DNA from: JABDMH01 sp965223025
GTDB lineage: Bacteria > Bacteroidota > Bacteroidia > Chitinophagales > Saprospiraceae
Assembly: GCA_965223025.1 (NCBI GenBank)
Contig: CBDCVP010000023.1
Span: forward strand, 620,001 to 684,000
Direction of reading: 5' to 3'
DNA: 64,000 nt
Shown here: piece by piece, positions 53,645 through 62,712 of the stretch
Numbering within the stretch: the first letter of the stretch is position 1
Layout of the letters: each line of letters begins with the position of its first letter
The notes under the pieces: generated by a model
Told to the model about the DNA's origin: nothing
Database searches by the model: none
Seen by the model: the letters and a program-made list of their open reading frames with translations, nothing else
Translations under genes and position numbers: made by a program

Positions 53645-54973
53645 TCAAAGCATTAAAGAATTATTGATAAACCTTCCGAGTTTTCTGCCTTGCTCAACCC
53701 CATTGTCGATGGCCGGCATGTAATGAATTCCACCATACAGACGACTGATGGCTGCTTCTTCAGATGCAGCGCGAAAGGATGTAAAGGAGCGTACAGGTAA
53801 GCCATAAGCCAGTTCCACGGTATCATCAAAGGAGAAGTTGTCGCCGTATATCTGGGTGAGAGCCTCTGCAGCTGCTGCCGAGATGACGCTATGTCCACTG
53901 GTGTACTCAGGAAATGGTGGTGTCTGCAGCAAGGGCACCCATGCGTCGTCAAAGTGCCTGTTGATTACTGTTTCAGGGCGTATGAGATTGCTGCGGTATT
54001 TTTCATCCCAACAACTGATAAAAGCATCAAACAACGCGATCGATGTCAAGGCGTAGGTGGCGGCACTTTTCATCATGTCTGCACTGTCCTTTTTGGCAGC
54101 CAGTTCTGCAATGCCCATCCAATGGCCTCCGGGGGTGATTTTCTTTGTAGCAAACATCACATGACCCTTGTGGTGGGACACGTATGGGTTACAGTCCCAG
54201 AATTTGGCTATTTCAGTTTGTTCATCATCTAGTTTGTTGACGGTTTCATACACTTCCATCACTTCCTTGTGAAATGGGCTCCCATCGGTCAAGTCGTAGG
54301 GACTAGGTAATGGTGGGGTAAATTGTGTAGCAGAATCGATCACCATAGTGCGAATTTCTCGCCAGTGGGGTTCAATACCTTCCATATAATCTGGTGGAGT
54401 CGGTTGCCAGCGACCTTCTTCCGGACGAATGTCAAATTTTGGGAAAGTACGTGTCTGCTTGTAATGATCAGTATCTGCCCATGCCAAGATGTGGTCTGCC
54501 ACTGCTTCACCGTATTCCAGTGAGGCCGCAAGCACCTTGGCGGGTGCACCCATTTCTCGATACTCCTGATGAACTTCGGTGATGAATGCGTTCATTTTAG
54601 CTTCGGAAAATATCAGTGCTTTCCCAACAATGGCAAAGGCTTGGAATGCTGCAATATTGTAGTCACAAAGGCTGGAATCCCTAGGGAGTGGTACAGGTTT
54701 GAGCTCGCTCAATTGTCCAGCTAAAGTCTGATACGAAGGATGGGCGTTGCGCACTGTCTCATAGGCAGCGATGCTTGGATAGACATAATTTCTACTGGCC
54801 ACCGGTGGTGAAAATATATCGTATACGATGATGTCTGTCAGGGTGTGATGAGCTCGATGTAGAAAACCTGGATTGGCGACAGCATCTTTGTAAGCCTCAT
54901 CCTTGGCACACTGCATGAAGATCAAACCAGCTGCAACAACGAAGAATATTCGGATCATTATACATTTCTTCAT
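53645..54973 (-). CDS. Vanadium-dependent haloperoxidase/PAP2-like lipoprotein
   Basis: About 442 residues from ATG 54973 with a lipoprotein signal (RIFFVVAAGLIFMQCAKDE). The conserved acid-phosphatase/haloperoxidase motif PFPEYTSGHSVISAAAAEAL contains the active-site His; a basic Lys/Arg region (KYRSNLIRPETVINRHFDD) upstream and ISRLYGGIHYMPAIDNG downstream supply the other vanadate/phosphate ligands. Proteins of this type in Bacteroidota are exported, and many have phosphatase rather than halogenation activity. Monocistronic, with a 286-base gap to DUF1800. Confidence 0.87.
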   Translation of the reverse strand: MKKCIMIRIFFVVAAGLIFMQCAKDEAYKDAVANPGFLHRAHHTLTDIIVYDIFSPPVASRNYVYPSIAAYETVRNAHPSYQTLAGQLSELKPVPLPRDSSLCDYNIAAFQAFAIVGKALIFSEAKMNAFITEVHQEYREMGAPAKVLAASLEYGEAVADHILAWADTDHYKQTRTFPKFDIRPEEGRWQPTPPDYMEGIEPHWREIRTMVIDSATQFTPPLPSPYDLTDGSPFHKEVMEVYETVNKLDDEQTEIAKFWDCNPYVSHHKGHVMFATKKITPGGHWMGIAELAAKKDSADMMKSAATYALTSIALFDAFISCWDEKYRSNLIRPETVINRHFDDAWVPLLQTPPFPEYTSGHSVISAAAAEALTQIYGDNFSFDDTVELAYGLPVRSFTSFRAASEEAAISRLYGGIHYMPAIDNGVEQGRKLGRFINNSLML

Positions 54974-55027
54974 ACACTCCAAAATTAACGGTTTTTGCAG
55001 GTTTTAACTAGATCTCGATGCTATTCT

Positions 55028-56308
55028 TTAAGTCGGATATTGCCACGGATCCCTGTAAGGTCTACTAAGCAATTTAGCAGCTTCTGGATCATTTAGGATA
55101 TACTTTCCATCCCATGCTATGCTTCGGCCCAGTTTCATCGAAATCATGGCCAATAGGCTCATATTGGTGGCTACATAGCCCCGTTCAATATCGCAAATGG
55201 GTTTGGTGTCAGTTTCGATGGCATGGACAAAGTTGGCCCACAACTCCTTGATGTTTTGTTGGTCAGGCTCGTTCAAGACCGCTGGCATATGAATTTCTTT
55301 CGCACTCTTTGCACTTGGAAAAAAGGTCCATCCGTCTCGCCAACCCAGATGCAAGGTGCCTTCTGTACCATAGAAATAGCATCCCACTGTATGCTTCTCA
55401 TAAGCATTTTCAGCGCAGAGTTTATGCTCCCAGGTCATGGCGAAGTCTTCGAATTCATAGATGGCAAGCTGTGTGTCCGGTGCATCTGTACTATCAGCTT
55501 TTACATAGCGATCACCACTGCTGTATACTTTAGTAGGGTGTTGTTGCTCACTCCACCATAGTACCTGGTCGAACCAATGGATGCCCCAGTCACCGATAGT
55601 GCCATTGGCAAAATCTAAGAATTGGCGAAAACCTTTCGGGTGAATCTTCGGATTATACCCTCGATAGGGAGCAGGACCTATCCATGCATCCCAGTCGAGA
55701 CCTTCCGGTATTCGCTCATTGGGTGTCGGAATACCAGGACTTCCAGCACGGTTTACAAAACATTTAACCATGCTGATCCTTCCTAATTTTCCCGAGCGCA
55801 GAAACTCCATGGCTGATACAGGATGGGGAGATGTACGCCGATGAGTACCTACCTGCACCACGCGTTTATTGCGTCGAGCGGCTTGTACCATGGCTCTCCC
55901 TTCAAGTATGGTATGGCTGATGGGTTTTTCTACATAAACATGGGCACCGGCTTCGGTAGCTGCTATGGTAGGTAATGCATGCCAGTGATCAGGAGTGGCT
56001 ACAATAGCGATATCAGGTTTTGTTTTTTCCAAACAATCACGATAATCGGTATACCATTTTGCCTTCTTGCCGATCCAGCCCTCAACCTCATCGCTGGCTT
56101 TTGCCAATTGTCTTTGATCCACATCACATAGGCCAACTACCTCGGTCCCTCCCGATTTGACAGCTTCCCGGAGGATATTCATGCCCCACCACCCGCTGCC
56201 GATCAAAACCACACGGTATTTTTTAGCCTTGGCCCTGATTAGGGGAAAACCCAAATATGAAGCTCCGGATAAAGAAGCACTTGATTGAATAAATGTTCTT
56301 CTACGCAT
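55028..56308 (-). CDS. Tat-exported Gfo/Idh/MocA oxidoreductase
   Basis: 426 residues with leader RRRTFIQSSASLSGASYLG, Rossmann loop VVLIGSGWWGMNILREA, signature VEKPISHTI and C-domain DWGIHWFDQVLWWSEQQHPT. It is of the dehydrogenase subgroup frequent in Bacteroidota polysaccharide or inositol catabolism. Its ATG overlaps the stop of the upstream amidohydrolase gene by 1 base (TAATG), so the two are coupled and may act on the same compound. Confidence 0.9.
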   Translation of the reverse strand: MRRRTFIQSSASLSGASYLGFPLIRAKAKKYRVVLIGSGWWGMNILREAVKSGGTEVVGLCDVDQRQLAKASDEVEGWIGKKAKWYTDYRDCLEKTKPDIAIVATPDHWHALPTIAATEAGAHVYVEKPISHTILEGRAMVQAARRNKRVVQVGTHRRTSPHPVSAMEFLRSGKLGRISMVKCFVNRAGSPGIPTPNERIPEGLDWDAWIGPAPYRGYNPKIHPKGFRQFLDFANGTIGDWGIHWFDQVLWWSEQQHPTKVYSSGDRYVKADSTDAPDTQLAIYEFEDFAMTWEHKLCAENAYEKHTVGCYFYGTEGTLHLGWRDGWTFFPSAKSAKEIHMPAVLNEPDQQNIKELWANFVHAIETDTKPICDIERGYVATNMSLLAMISMKLGRSIAWDGKYILNDPEAAKLLSRPYRDPWQYPT

Positions 56309-57720
56309 TATCTAGATTTATGTCGGTGGGCAATGCTTACTAATTTTTGATCGATCTCTTTTTTCGACAACCAGTGACCTCGGTAGATCACCCCTGCAAC
56401 GCTTTTGGTATGGCTAATATCTTCCAAAGGATTTTTTTCCAAAAGCACCAGATCTGCCATGTGGCCCACCTTAACCATACCCCTTTTTGGGGCTTCAAAA
56501 AAATGGGCTACGTTGACAGTCGCTGCCTTTAGAATGTCCATTTTGGATATACCTGCATCTGCCATGGCCTTCATCTCGTGATGGATAGAAAACCCCGGCA
56601 CATTAAAGACCTGCGGAGCGTCAGAGCCTAATAAAATAGGTACGCCGGCTTCAAGGAATGTGCGAAGATATTTCTGTCGCAATGCTATAAAGCGATGGTA
56701 CGATGCCAGTGGATAATCTGTCTGTTTGATCAATTGCTCCTTACGCTGCCTCCATTCATATCTTAAGGCAGGAGACACATAGATCATTTCCGGCTCATTA
56801 CTCATGGCTGCAGCCGACTTGGGAGAGAGCCAGCGAGTCATCAGGGTCTGTGTGGGGACGATCGAAATTCCTGCTTTTTTTGTCAACGCTACCAGGACTT
56901 CGATGTTACCCTCTGCTGCCTTGTCAGCTAAGTTGATGCCAAAGAATCCAGGATCAGTCCGCTGTTCAGTAGCGACTAATCCTTGGATGTATCCGTCCAT
57001 ATGGTCAATCGTCGCATACCCTGCAGCAATCGCATGCTCAATGCCAACATCTTCTGGCACATGACCGGAGAAATCGATGCCGACACTATCTGCCGCATGC
57101 ACAGCAGCATCAAAAACTGATCTCTTGATTCCCGGATGAATCTTCAAAAAATCATATCCATCGTGGTAATAGGAGCAGACCTTTTGTAAGGCTTCTTCCT
57201 CATCTCGAATGGTGTTGCCATTAAGGGATGGACTAGCGGTATAGATCCTCGGACTGGGAAACAGATCCGCATCGACCTGCTTTTTTAATGCAAGGTGATA
57301 GGGATTGCCTAACATACCTCTTATCGTAGTTATGCCATTTGCCAGATAAAGAAATAGTGTTTCCTTCACCAATGTGTCGTCATCACCTTCAGCTACAGGA
57401 ATATGTGCATGCATTTCGCTATATGCCGGTAGCAGGTACTTGCCGGAGCCATCGATGAGCTTATATCCAGCGGGATGATCCTTCTGATGTGGCGAGATGT
57501 TTTGAATAAGGCCTCCAGAAATCCAAACATCAAATCCTTCCATCACATGATCATTTTCCATCGTAATGACCTGTACGTCCTTAATCATCAGCTTTGCTTG
57601 ACCCCAGAGGCAGAATGGAGTAACAAGCACCATCCCTAGCACCATCCTCCAGTACAAAAAACCGATGCGGTAACCTCCTGTTTTCAGCAGCATACCAGGT
57701 GGATCAACGATGAAATTCAT
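56308..57720 (-). CDS. Secreted metal-dependent amidohydrolase
   Basis: About 470 residues from ATG 57720; 57693 and 57645 are alternative starts, the last leading directly into the signal-like segment VLGMVLVTPFCLWG. Amidohydrolase-superfamily motifs: the HxH of EMHAHIPVAE, a metal-bridging region KIHPGIKRSV, a later His in FSGHVPEDVG and TIDHMDGY, and Asp in LLGSDAPQVF. The family includes imidazolonepropionase-like and prolidase-like enzymes that cleave C-N bonds. Coupled to the downstream oxidoreductase gene; divergent from comEC. Confidence 0.87.
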   Translation of the reverse strand: MNFIVDPPGMLLKTGGYRIGFLYWRMVLGMVLVTPFCLWGQAKLMIKDVQVITMENDHVMEGFDVWISGGLIQNISPHQKDHPAGYKLIDGSGKYLLPAYSEMHAHIPVAEGDDDTLVKETLFLYLANGITTIRGMLGNPYHLALKKQVDADLFPSPRIYTASPSLNGNTIRDEEEALQKVCSYYHDGYDFLKIHPGIKRSVFDAAVHAADSVGIDFSGHVPEDVGIEHAIAAGYATIDHMDGYIQGLVATEQRTDPGFFGINLADKAAEGNIEVLVALTKKAGISIVPTQTLMTRWLSPKSAAAMSNEPEMIYVSPALRYEWRQRKEQLIKQTDYPLASYHRFIALRQKYLRTFLEAGVPILLGSDAPQVFNVPGFSIHHEMKAMADAGISKMDILKAATVNVAHFFEAPKRGMVKVGHMADLVLLEKNPLEDISHTKSVAGVIYRGHWLSKKEIDQKLVSIAHRHKSR

Positions 57721-57859
57721 GATGCACCAAAATAGGAATTTTCTGGGCAAATTGACACCACAATCTGATTGTGAAGTCCAAGAGTAATGGTCCAGCAGGT
57801 TTTTCTAACAATGCTATTGGAAATTTTTTCTATTTTGAATTTCTCTAGCAACTCCCGAT

Positions 57860-59908
57860 ATGGTTTCCTTCTTGAGAAAGCATCCTTTCCTGCGTCTCGG
57901 TATATCGCTGATTTCTGGAGTTTGCGCAGCGATGAATTGTGATTTACTAACGGATTCACTAGCCCTGATTTTTGCATTATTGTCGATGGCGTCTGCCATG
58001 TTTCTCCATCATTTTGCAAGGGGTCGCCGCTGGATGATCATCTCAGGACTCTCCTTGATCATGGCGGTATTTTGGTTAGGTGCGTACAGGTACTTGTCCG
58101 AGTTGCCGACTCATAATTCAGACCACTTTTCTCATGCCCTGCAAGATCAGAGTAATCATCGGATTTACCTGGAAATTGATCACATCGTTAAGCAGCGTGT
58201 GATGGCATCTGTGAGTCATATCAATGGAGAAGATGTTGAGGGCCATCTATTGCTATTCATTGCGGACTCTCTGATTCCAGAATTAAGGGTCGGCGATCTC
58301 CTTTATACGAAATTAGCGATTTACGATATCAATGGGCCGCAAAATCCAGGAGGCTTTGATTTTCGAACCTACTATCATTCCAAAAATATTTATCACCAAG
58401 CCTTCTTAAACGGTTCCTATCTGCGACTTGGTAAGGAACCAAATTTCTCACTTAAACAAGGATTAAGTGATTGTCAGGAATATTTTAGTGGATTGCTGAG
58501 TACTCATATTATTTCTGCTGACAACTTGGCGCTCTGTCAAGCCCTTTTGCTTGGAGATAAGAGTTTACTTCCGCGTGAACTGAAAGCGGCATTTGTGGAT
58601 GCAGGCACCATGCACATATTGGCTGTGTCGGGACTGCATCTTGGTATTATTTATCTGATGCTGAATTTTATCTTCTCCCCTTTTAAGGGGCAGAGAAGGA
58701 TGTCTGGCATGCTTTGTTCAGCCGTGATCATCCTGCTGCTATGGTTGTACGCAATGCTGGTGGGTGGTAGTGCCAGCGTCATTCGGGCAGCTACTATGTT
58801 TAGCTTGTTCGAGTTTAGTAGGGTTGTTTTCCGAATTAATTATGCCATTAATTCCTTGTCATTGGCAGCTTTCGGGCTGGTGTTGATCAATCCTTTCAGT
58901 GTGGGTGATGTGGGATTTCAGTTGTCTTTTCTGGCCTTGTTGGGAATCTTGATTTGCCAACGCCCGATTGAACATCTGTGGATCATCGAACATCCTGTGT
59001 GGCATAAGATATGGCAGATGATATCGTTGTCGTTTGCGGCTCAGCTATTCACATTTCCACTGTCCATTTATTACTTTCATCATTTTCCCATCTATTTTTG
59101 GTTGTCTAGTCTGGTCGCGATCCCAATGGCCTTTGCTATGTTGACATTGGGTTTTATGTTCTTTACTTTTCATTGGATTCCAGTGTTGAGTTGGATGTTG
59201 GCTACGCTATTGAATAGTACATCAGGGGCACTAAACACCTGGATATATTTTGTGCAGGCTTTTCCTGGAGTCAGCATTGAAGGGGTCTCGATTGACTACT
59301 TGCAAATGACCTTCTTATTTGCACTGGCTATTTTCGTGTCCCTTCTGCTGATTGAGCATAAAAGGAGCTATGTTTTTTACGCTCTGGGGGTGGTGGTTTT
59401 ATTTCAGAGTTATAATGGTTTTAAAAAGTATACGCTCGCAACAGAATCGGAGTTTGTGGTCTATAGTTCGTCGTTGGGACCGTGTGCTGATTTATTCATC
59501 GGGCGTACTGTTTATGCTGTCAAACAGCCGGAGAGCGACTCAGTACCATTTGATGTGTCCAATTACCGTATGCAACGACAAATCACCGATATCGACCAAT
59601 TATCCGACTGTGGCAAGATATACGCCGCAGGAGGTTTTCTGAAGGTAGGAGATTGGACTTGCTGTCTGGTGGATGATGTGGGATTTAGGATGACAGATGC
59701 ATTTCCAAAAGTCGACTTGCTCTGGTTGACAACCCCTGTGGATGTCTCTGATTTTTCGGTCGTCATAGCCAATAAAGCTGGAATGGTCTTGATGGATCGC
59801 ACTTTACCGTATGCCTTTGCTCAAAGGCTCGAAGGAGAGATGGAGGATCTCGGTATCCAGACCTATAATATGAGAGAGATGGGAGCTTATATAAAGACCA
59901 TAGAATAA
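57860..59908 (+). CDS. comEC: ComEC/Rec2 DNA-uptake channel protein
   Basis: 682 residues. An N-terminal DUF4131 region with membrane helices is followed by the competence domain (LLGDKSLLPRELKAAFVDAGTMHILAVSGLHLGIIY; VGGSASVIRAATMFSLFEFSRV; NPFSVGDVGFQLSFLALLGILI) with about ten helices. The C-terminal ~180 residues lack the MBL metal-binding motif of long ComEC proteins, as is common in Bacteroidota. It should be the inner-membrane channel for single-stranded DNA. It is followed after 7 bases by a helix-hairpin-helix protein. Confidence 0.92.
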   Translation: MVSFLRKHPFLRLGISLISGVCAAMNCDLLTDSLALIFALLSMASAMFLHHFARGRRWMIISGLSLIMAVFWLGAYRYLSELPTHNSDHFSHALQDQSNHRIYLEIDHIVKQRVMASVSHINGEDVEGHLLLFIADSLIPELRVGDLLYTKLAIYDINGPQNPGGFDFRTYYHSKNIYHQAFLNGSYLRLGKEPNFSLKQGLSDCQEYFSGLLSTHIISADNLALCQALLLGDKSLLPRELKAAFVDAGTMHILAVSGLHLGIIYLMLNFIFSPFKGQRRMSGMLCSAVIILLLWLYAMLVGGSASVIRAATMFSLFEFSRVVFRINYAINSLSLAAFGLVLINPFSVGDVGFQLSFLALLGILICQRPIEHLWIIEHPVWHKIWQMISLSFAAQLFTFPLSIYYFHHFPIYFWLSSLVAIPMAFAMLTLGFMFFTFHWIPVLSWMLATLLNSTSGALNTWIYFVQAFPGVSIEGVSIDYLQMTFLFALAIFVSLLLIEHKRSYVFYALGVVVLFQSYNGFKKYTLATESEFVVYSSSLGPCADLFIGRTVYAVKQPESDSVPFDVSNYRMQRQITDIDQLSDCGKIYAAGGFLKVGDWTCCLVDDVGFRMTDAFPKVDLLWLTTPVDVSDFSVVIANKAGMVLMDRTLPYAFAQRLEGEMEDLGIQTYNMREMGAYIKTIE

Positions 59909-59915
59909 CATCGCC

Positions 59916-61010
59916 ATGAGACAAAGCGATTTACTATATTTTACCAAAAGGGAGCGTCGTGCAATCCTGATCATTTTATCGGTGGTAGTCATTTGGCATC
60001 TTAGCTTCTCCTATCTCAAAGATATGACTGTCTTTTCCACCGATGTAGCACTGTTTGAGAAGGAAGTCCTTGCCTACGAACATTCTTTAAAATCCAATCT
60101 CAGGTCCGTGCTGGAGGTGCCAACATTTGATGCTAATAAGGTCAGTGCCGACAGCTTGATTTTGTATGGACTCAAGCCGTCTGTCGCCGAGAGGTGGGTC
60201 AATTATCGATCGGCCCTTGGAGTATTCAGCAGTTTGGGGGACGTCCATAAAATATTTGGCATCGACACAAGTTGGGTTCAAATGCACAAGGAAAAAATCG
60301 TATTTACGACGAGGGGAGGAACCACTCGAAAGAGTAATGACCGAAAGCCGTCTCAAATACATTACCGTGTTTTTAATCCCAATAAAGCATCGTCTGAGGA
60401 CTTGAGAGCATTGGGGTTTTCGCCGCTGTCAGTGTCGGCAATCATGGGTTATCGAAAAAAGGGTGGACGATTTAAAGTACCTGAAGACCTGTTGTATATT
60501 TATGGAGTCGACGAAGCTCTTGTTCGAAACATCCGGGCATATGTTAAGATCGATTCAGGGGATCTAGTGGAAGAACCAGTAGTGGATGTTACCAGGGAGC
60601 CAACCGGGACTGACAAGCCTATATTAGATATTAATCGTGCCAATGTCTATCAGTGGCAGTCACTTAGGGGAATTGGGCCCGTGCTGGCTGCCCGAATCGT
60701 GAATTTTAGAGAAAGCCTGGGTGGCTTCTACTCCATTTCTCAGATAGCCGAGACTTATGGTCTACCTGATTCTACTTTTCGTGCCATAGTGCCATTTCTA
60801 AAGCAGAGCGAAGTACCAAGAAAAATAATGATGAATAAAATCACTCTGGACTCTTTGAGGACGCATCCATATATTGACTGGAAGCAATCATCCATCCTTA
60901 TTAATTACCGAAATCAGCACGGCGGCTTGACATCCGTTTCCGATCTGTATGATATCAAAGTATTCGATAGTCTTTTTATTGAGAAAATAGCTCCCTACCT
61001 TAGTTTTTGA
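59916..61010 (+). CDS. Membrane-anchored helix-hairpin-helix DNA-binding protein
   Basis: 364 residues with one N-terminal membrane anchor (AILIILSVVVIWHLSFSYL) and three helix-hairpin-helix units of the ComEA type (about 85-120, 155-190 and 235-270: LDINRANVYQWQSLRGIGPVLAARIVNFRESLGGF; FNPNKASSEDLRALGFSPLSVSAIMGYRKKGGRF). It may bind incoming DNA and deliver it to ComEC, its neighbour. The three-repeat layout is typical of Bacteroidota. Confidence 0.85.
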   Translation: MRQSDLLYFTKRERRAILIILSVVVIWHLSFSYLKDMTVFSTDVALFEKEVLAYEHSLKSNLRSVLEVPTFDANKVSADSLILYGLKPSVAERWVNYRSALGVFSSLGDVHKIFGIDTSWVQMHKEKIVFTTRGGTTRKSNDRKPSQIHYRVFNPNKASSEDLRALGFSPLSVSAIMGYRKKGGRFKVPEDLLYIYGVDEALVRNIRAYVKIDSGDLVEEPVVDVTREPTGTDKPILDINRANVYQWQSLRGIGPVLAARIVNFRESLGGFYSISQIAETYGLPDSTFRAIVPFLKQSEVPRKIMMNKITLDSLRTHPYIDWKQSSILINYRNQHGGLTSVSDLYDIKVFDSLFIEKIAPYLSF

Positions 61011-61035
61011 TTGCCATAGGTTGGTCAATTTGCGA

Positions 61036-62703
61036 TCAAAAGATGATGGCAAGCAAACCCAGGATACCCACGCACAGCACATAGTAAATGGTAGGGATAA
61101 TGGTCTTGCTAAGCACAGCGCCTTCCTTGCCCAATAATCCAACTGTGGCTGAGGCAGCAACCACATTGTGGATGGCTATCATGTTACCAGCAGCTGCACC
61201 CACCGCTTGCAAGGCAACGATGATGCTGGTGGGCATCATCAATCTTTCTGCCACTCCATATTGGAATAGACTCAGCATCAGATTGCTGACCGTATTGCTA
61301 CCAGCAATGAAAGCCCCAAGCGCACCAATGGAAGGTGCGAAAAGTGGATAAATCTCTCCTACATTTATCGCAACCCATTCAGCCATGGCAACGGGCATAC
61401 TTTCGTATCCCAGCGGATTTAGGCCAGAATTAATATAAATACGGACCATGGGAATGGTAAAAAGAAGGACGAACCCTGCTCCTAGGAGCATACCGCCACT
61501 TGTTTTGGCGGCTGCCTTGAAGCCCTGTGGTGTCATTCGGTGATAGTAGTAGGTAATGATGCTAACCAGCACTAAAATGGTGCCAGGAAGATACAATGGT
61601 GAGGTCGAAGCTGAAATGGCTGTGTCAAAAATATTGTTCCATTGGAAGGATATACCACGCAGAAATTCTTTTAGTGGCAATTGCGGGATTCTGGTCAGCA
61701 CCAGGAAAAGTCCAACCAGCAGGTAGGGTATCCAACTTTTCCATAGGGATGGTGCATCTTCGCGTTTATGTTTTTCAAGGTCAATGGTCAAGCTGCCAAA
61801 CCAGCTCTTAGGCCATGTCTTTGCCGCAGCAAATTGCCAGATCTCCTGTGGACGGAAAAACCCTCGACTGAGTAAAAATGTCACGATGGCCAGACCACAA
61901 AGTGCCCCAAACAATGATGGGAATTCTGGGCCTAGAAGGGATCCAATCAGCATGTACGGTACGGTGAAAGCAAGACCACCGATGATGAGAAAGGGGAAGA
62001 TATCCAGACCCTCACGCCATGATCGATTCTTCCCAAAGAAACGGGTCATCATGCTGACCATAAGTAGGGGCATCAAGGTGCCAGCGATGGCATGAAACAC
62101 GACCACTTCCTTGGTGACCAACATCAGATAATCTAGCGTCGTGAGGTCGGCGGAGGTTAAAAATGCATCAAAGGTTGCAGACTCTAGCCCACCTCTCACA
62201 CCCACCAAGACTGGTGTCCCCACCGCACCAAAAGTCACGGCTGTACTCTGGACCATCATGCCTAGCATGACGGCTGCTAATGCCGGAAAGCCGATGGCGA
62301 CCAGCAGAGGAGCAACAATAGCAGCAGGAGTTCCAAATCCGGCAGCACCTTCGATAAATGAGCCAAATAACCAACAGATCAATACCACCTGGATTCTACG
62401 ATCTTCACTGACTTTACTAAAACCTTCTCTAATGACTCCGACTGCTCCTGAATAGGTAAGTACATTGAGTAGCAAAATGGCGCCAAAGATGATCCACAAA
62501 ATATCGAAGGTGATAAATAAGCCTTGAATGATACTGGCCGAGATGTCTATGGCGGATAATTCCCAACCAAAATATCCAAGTACGATGGTGAGCAGTAATA
62601 CGACTGGCATGGCAATTTTGGCCGGCCAACGCAAACCCACCAATAAGATGGCGGCTAACAGAATAGGAAGAAATGCCAGGAGAGCAAGGATCGAGGTTGT
62701 CAT
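61036..62703 (-). CDS. lldP: L-lactate permease
   Basis: 555 residues of the lactate permease (LctP) family: about 13-14 hydrophobic helices and family motifs FGAILLLNVLTYSGAVGVIR, FGSFIEGAAGFGTPAAIVAPLLV, FGAVGTPVLVGV and APSIGALGAFIAGSNTVSNLM. It should import lactate or glycolate with protons. It overlaps no gene but is separated by 9 bases from the upstream Fe-S/FAD oxidoreductase, indicating a lactate-use operon. Confidence 0.94.
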   Translation of the reverse strand: MTTSILALLAFLPILLAAILLVGLRWPAKIAMPVVLLLTIVLGYFGWELSAIDISASIIQGLFITFDILWIIFGAILLLNVLTYSGAVGVIREGFSKVSEDRRIQVVLICWLFGSFIEGAAGFGTPAAIVAPLLVAIGFPALAAVMLGMMVQSTAVTFGAVGTPVLVGVRGGLESATFDAFLTSADLTTLDYLMLVTKEVVVFHAIAGTLMPLLMVSMMTRFFGKNRSWREGLDIFPFLIIGGLAFTVPYMLIGSLLGPEFPSLFGALCGLAIVTFLLSRGFFRPQEIWQFAAAKTWPKSWFGSLTIDLEKHKREDAPSLWKSWIPYLLVGLFLVLTRIPQLPLKEFLRGISFQWNNIFDTAISASTSPLYLPGTILVLVSIITYYYHRMTPQGFKAAAKTSGGMLLGAGFVLLFTIPMVRIYINSGLNPLGYESMPVAMAEWVAINVGEIYPLFAPSIGALGAFIAGSNTVSNLMLSLFQYGVAERLMMPTSIIVALQAVGAAAGNMIAIHNVVAASATVGLLGKEGAVLSKTIIPTIYYVLCVGILGLLAIIF

Positions 62704-62712
62704 CGGTAGCTT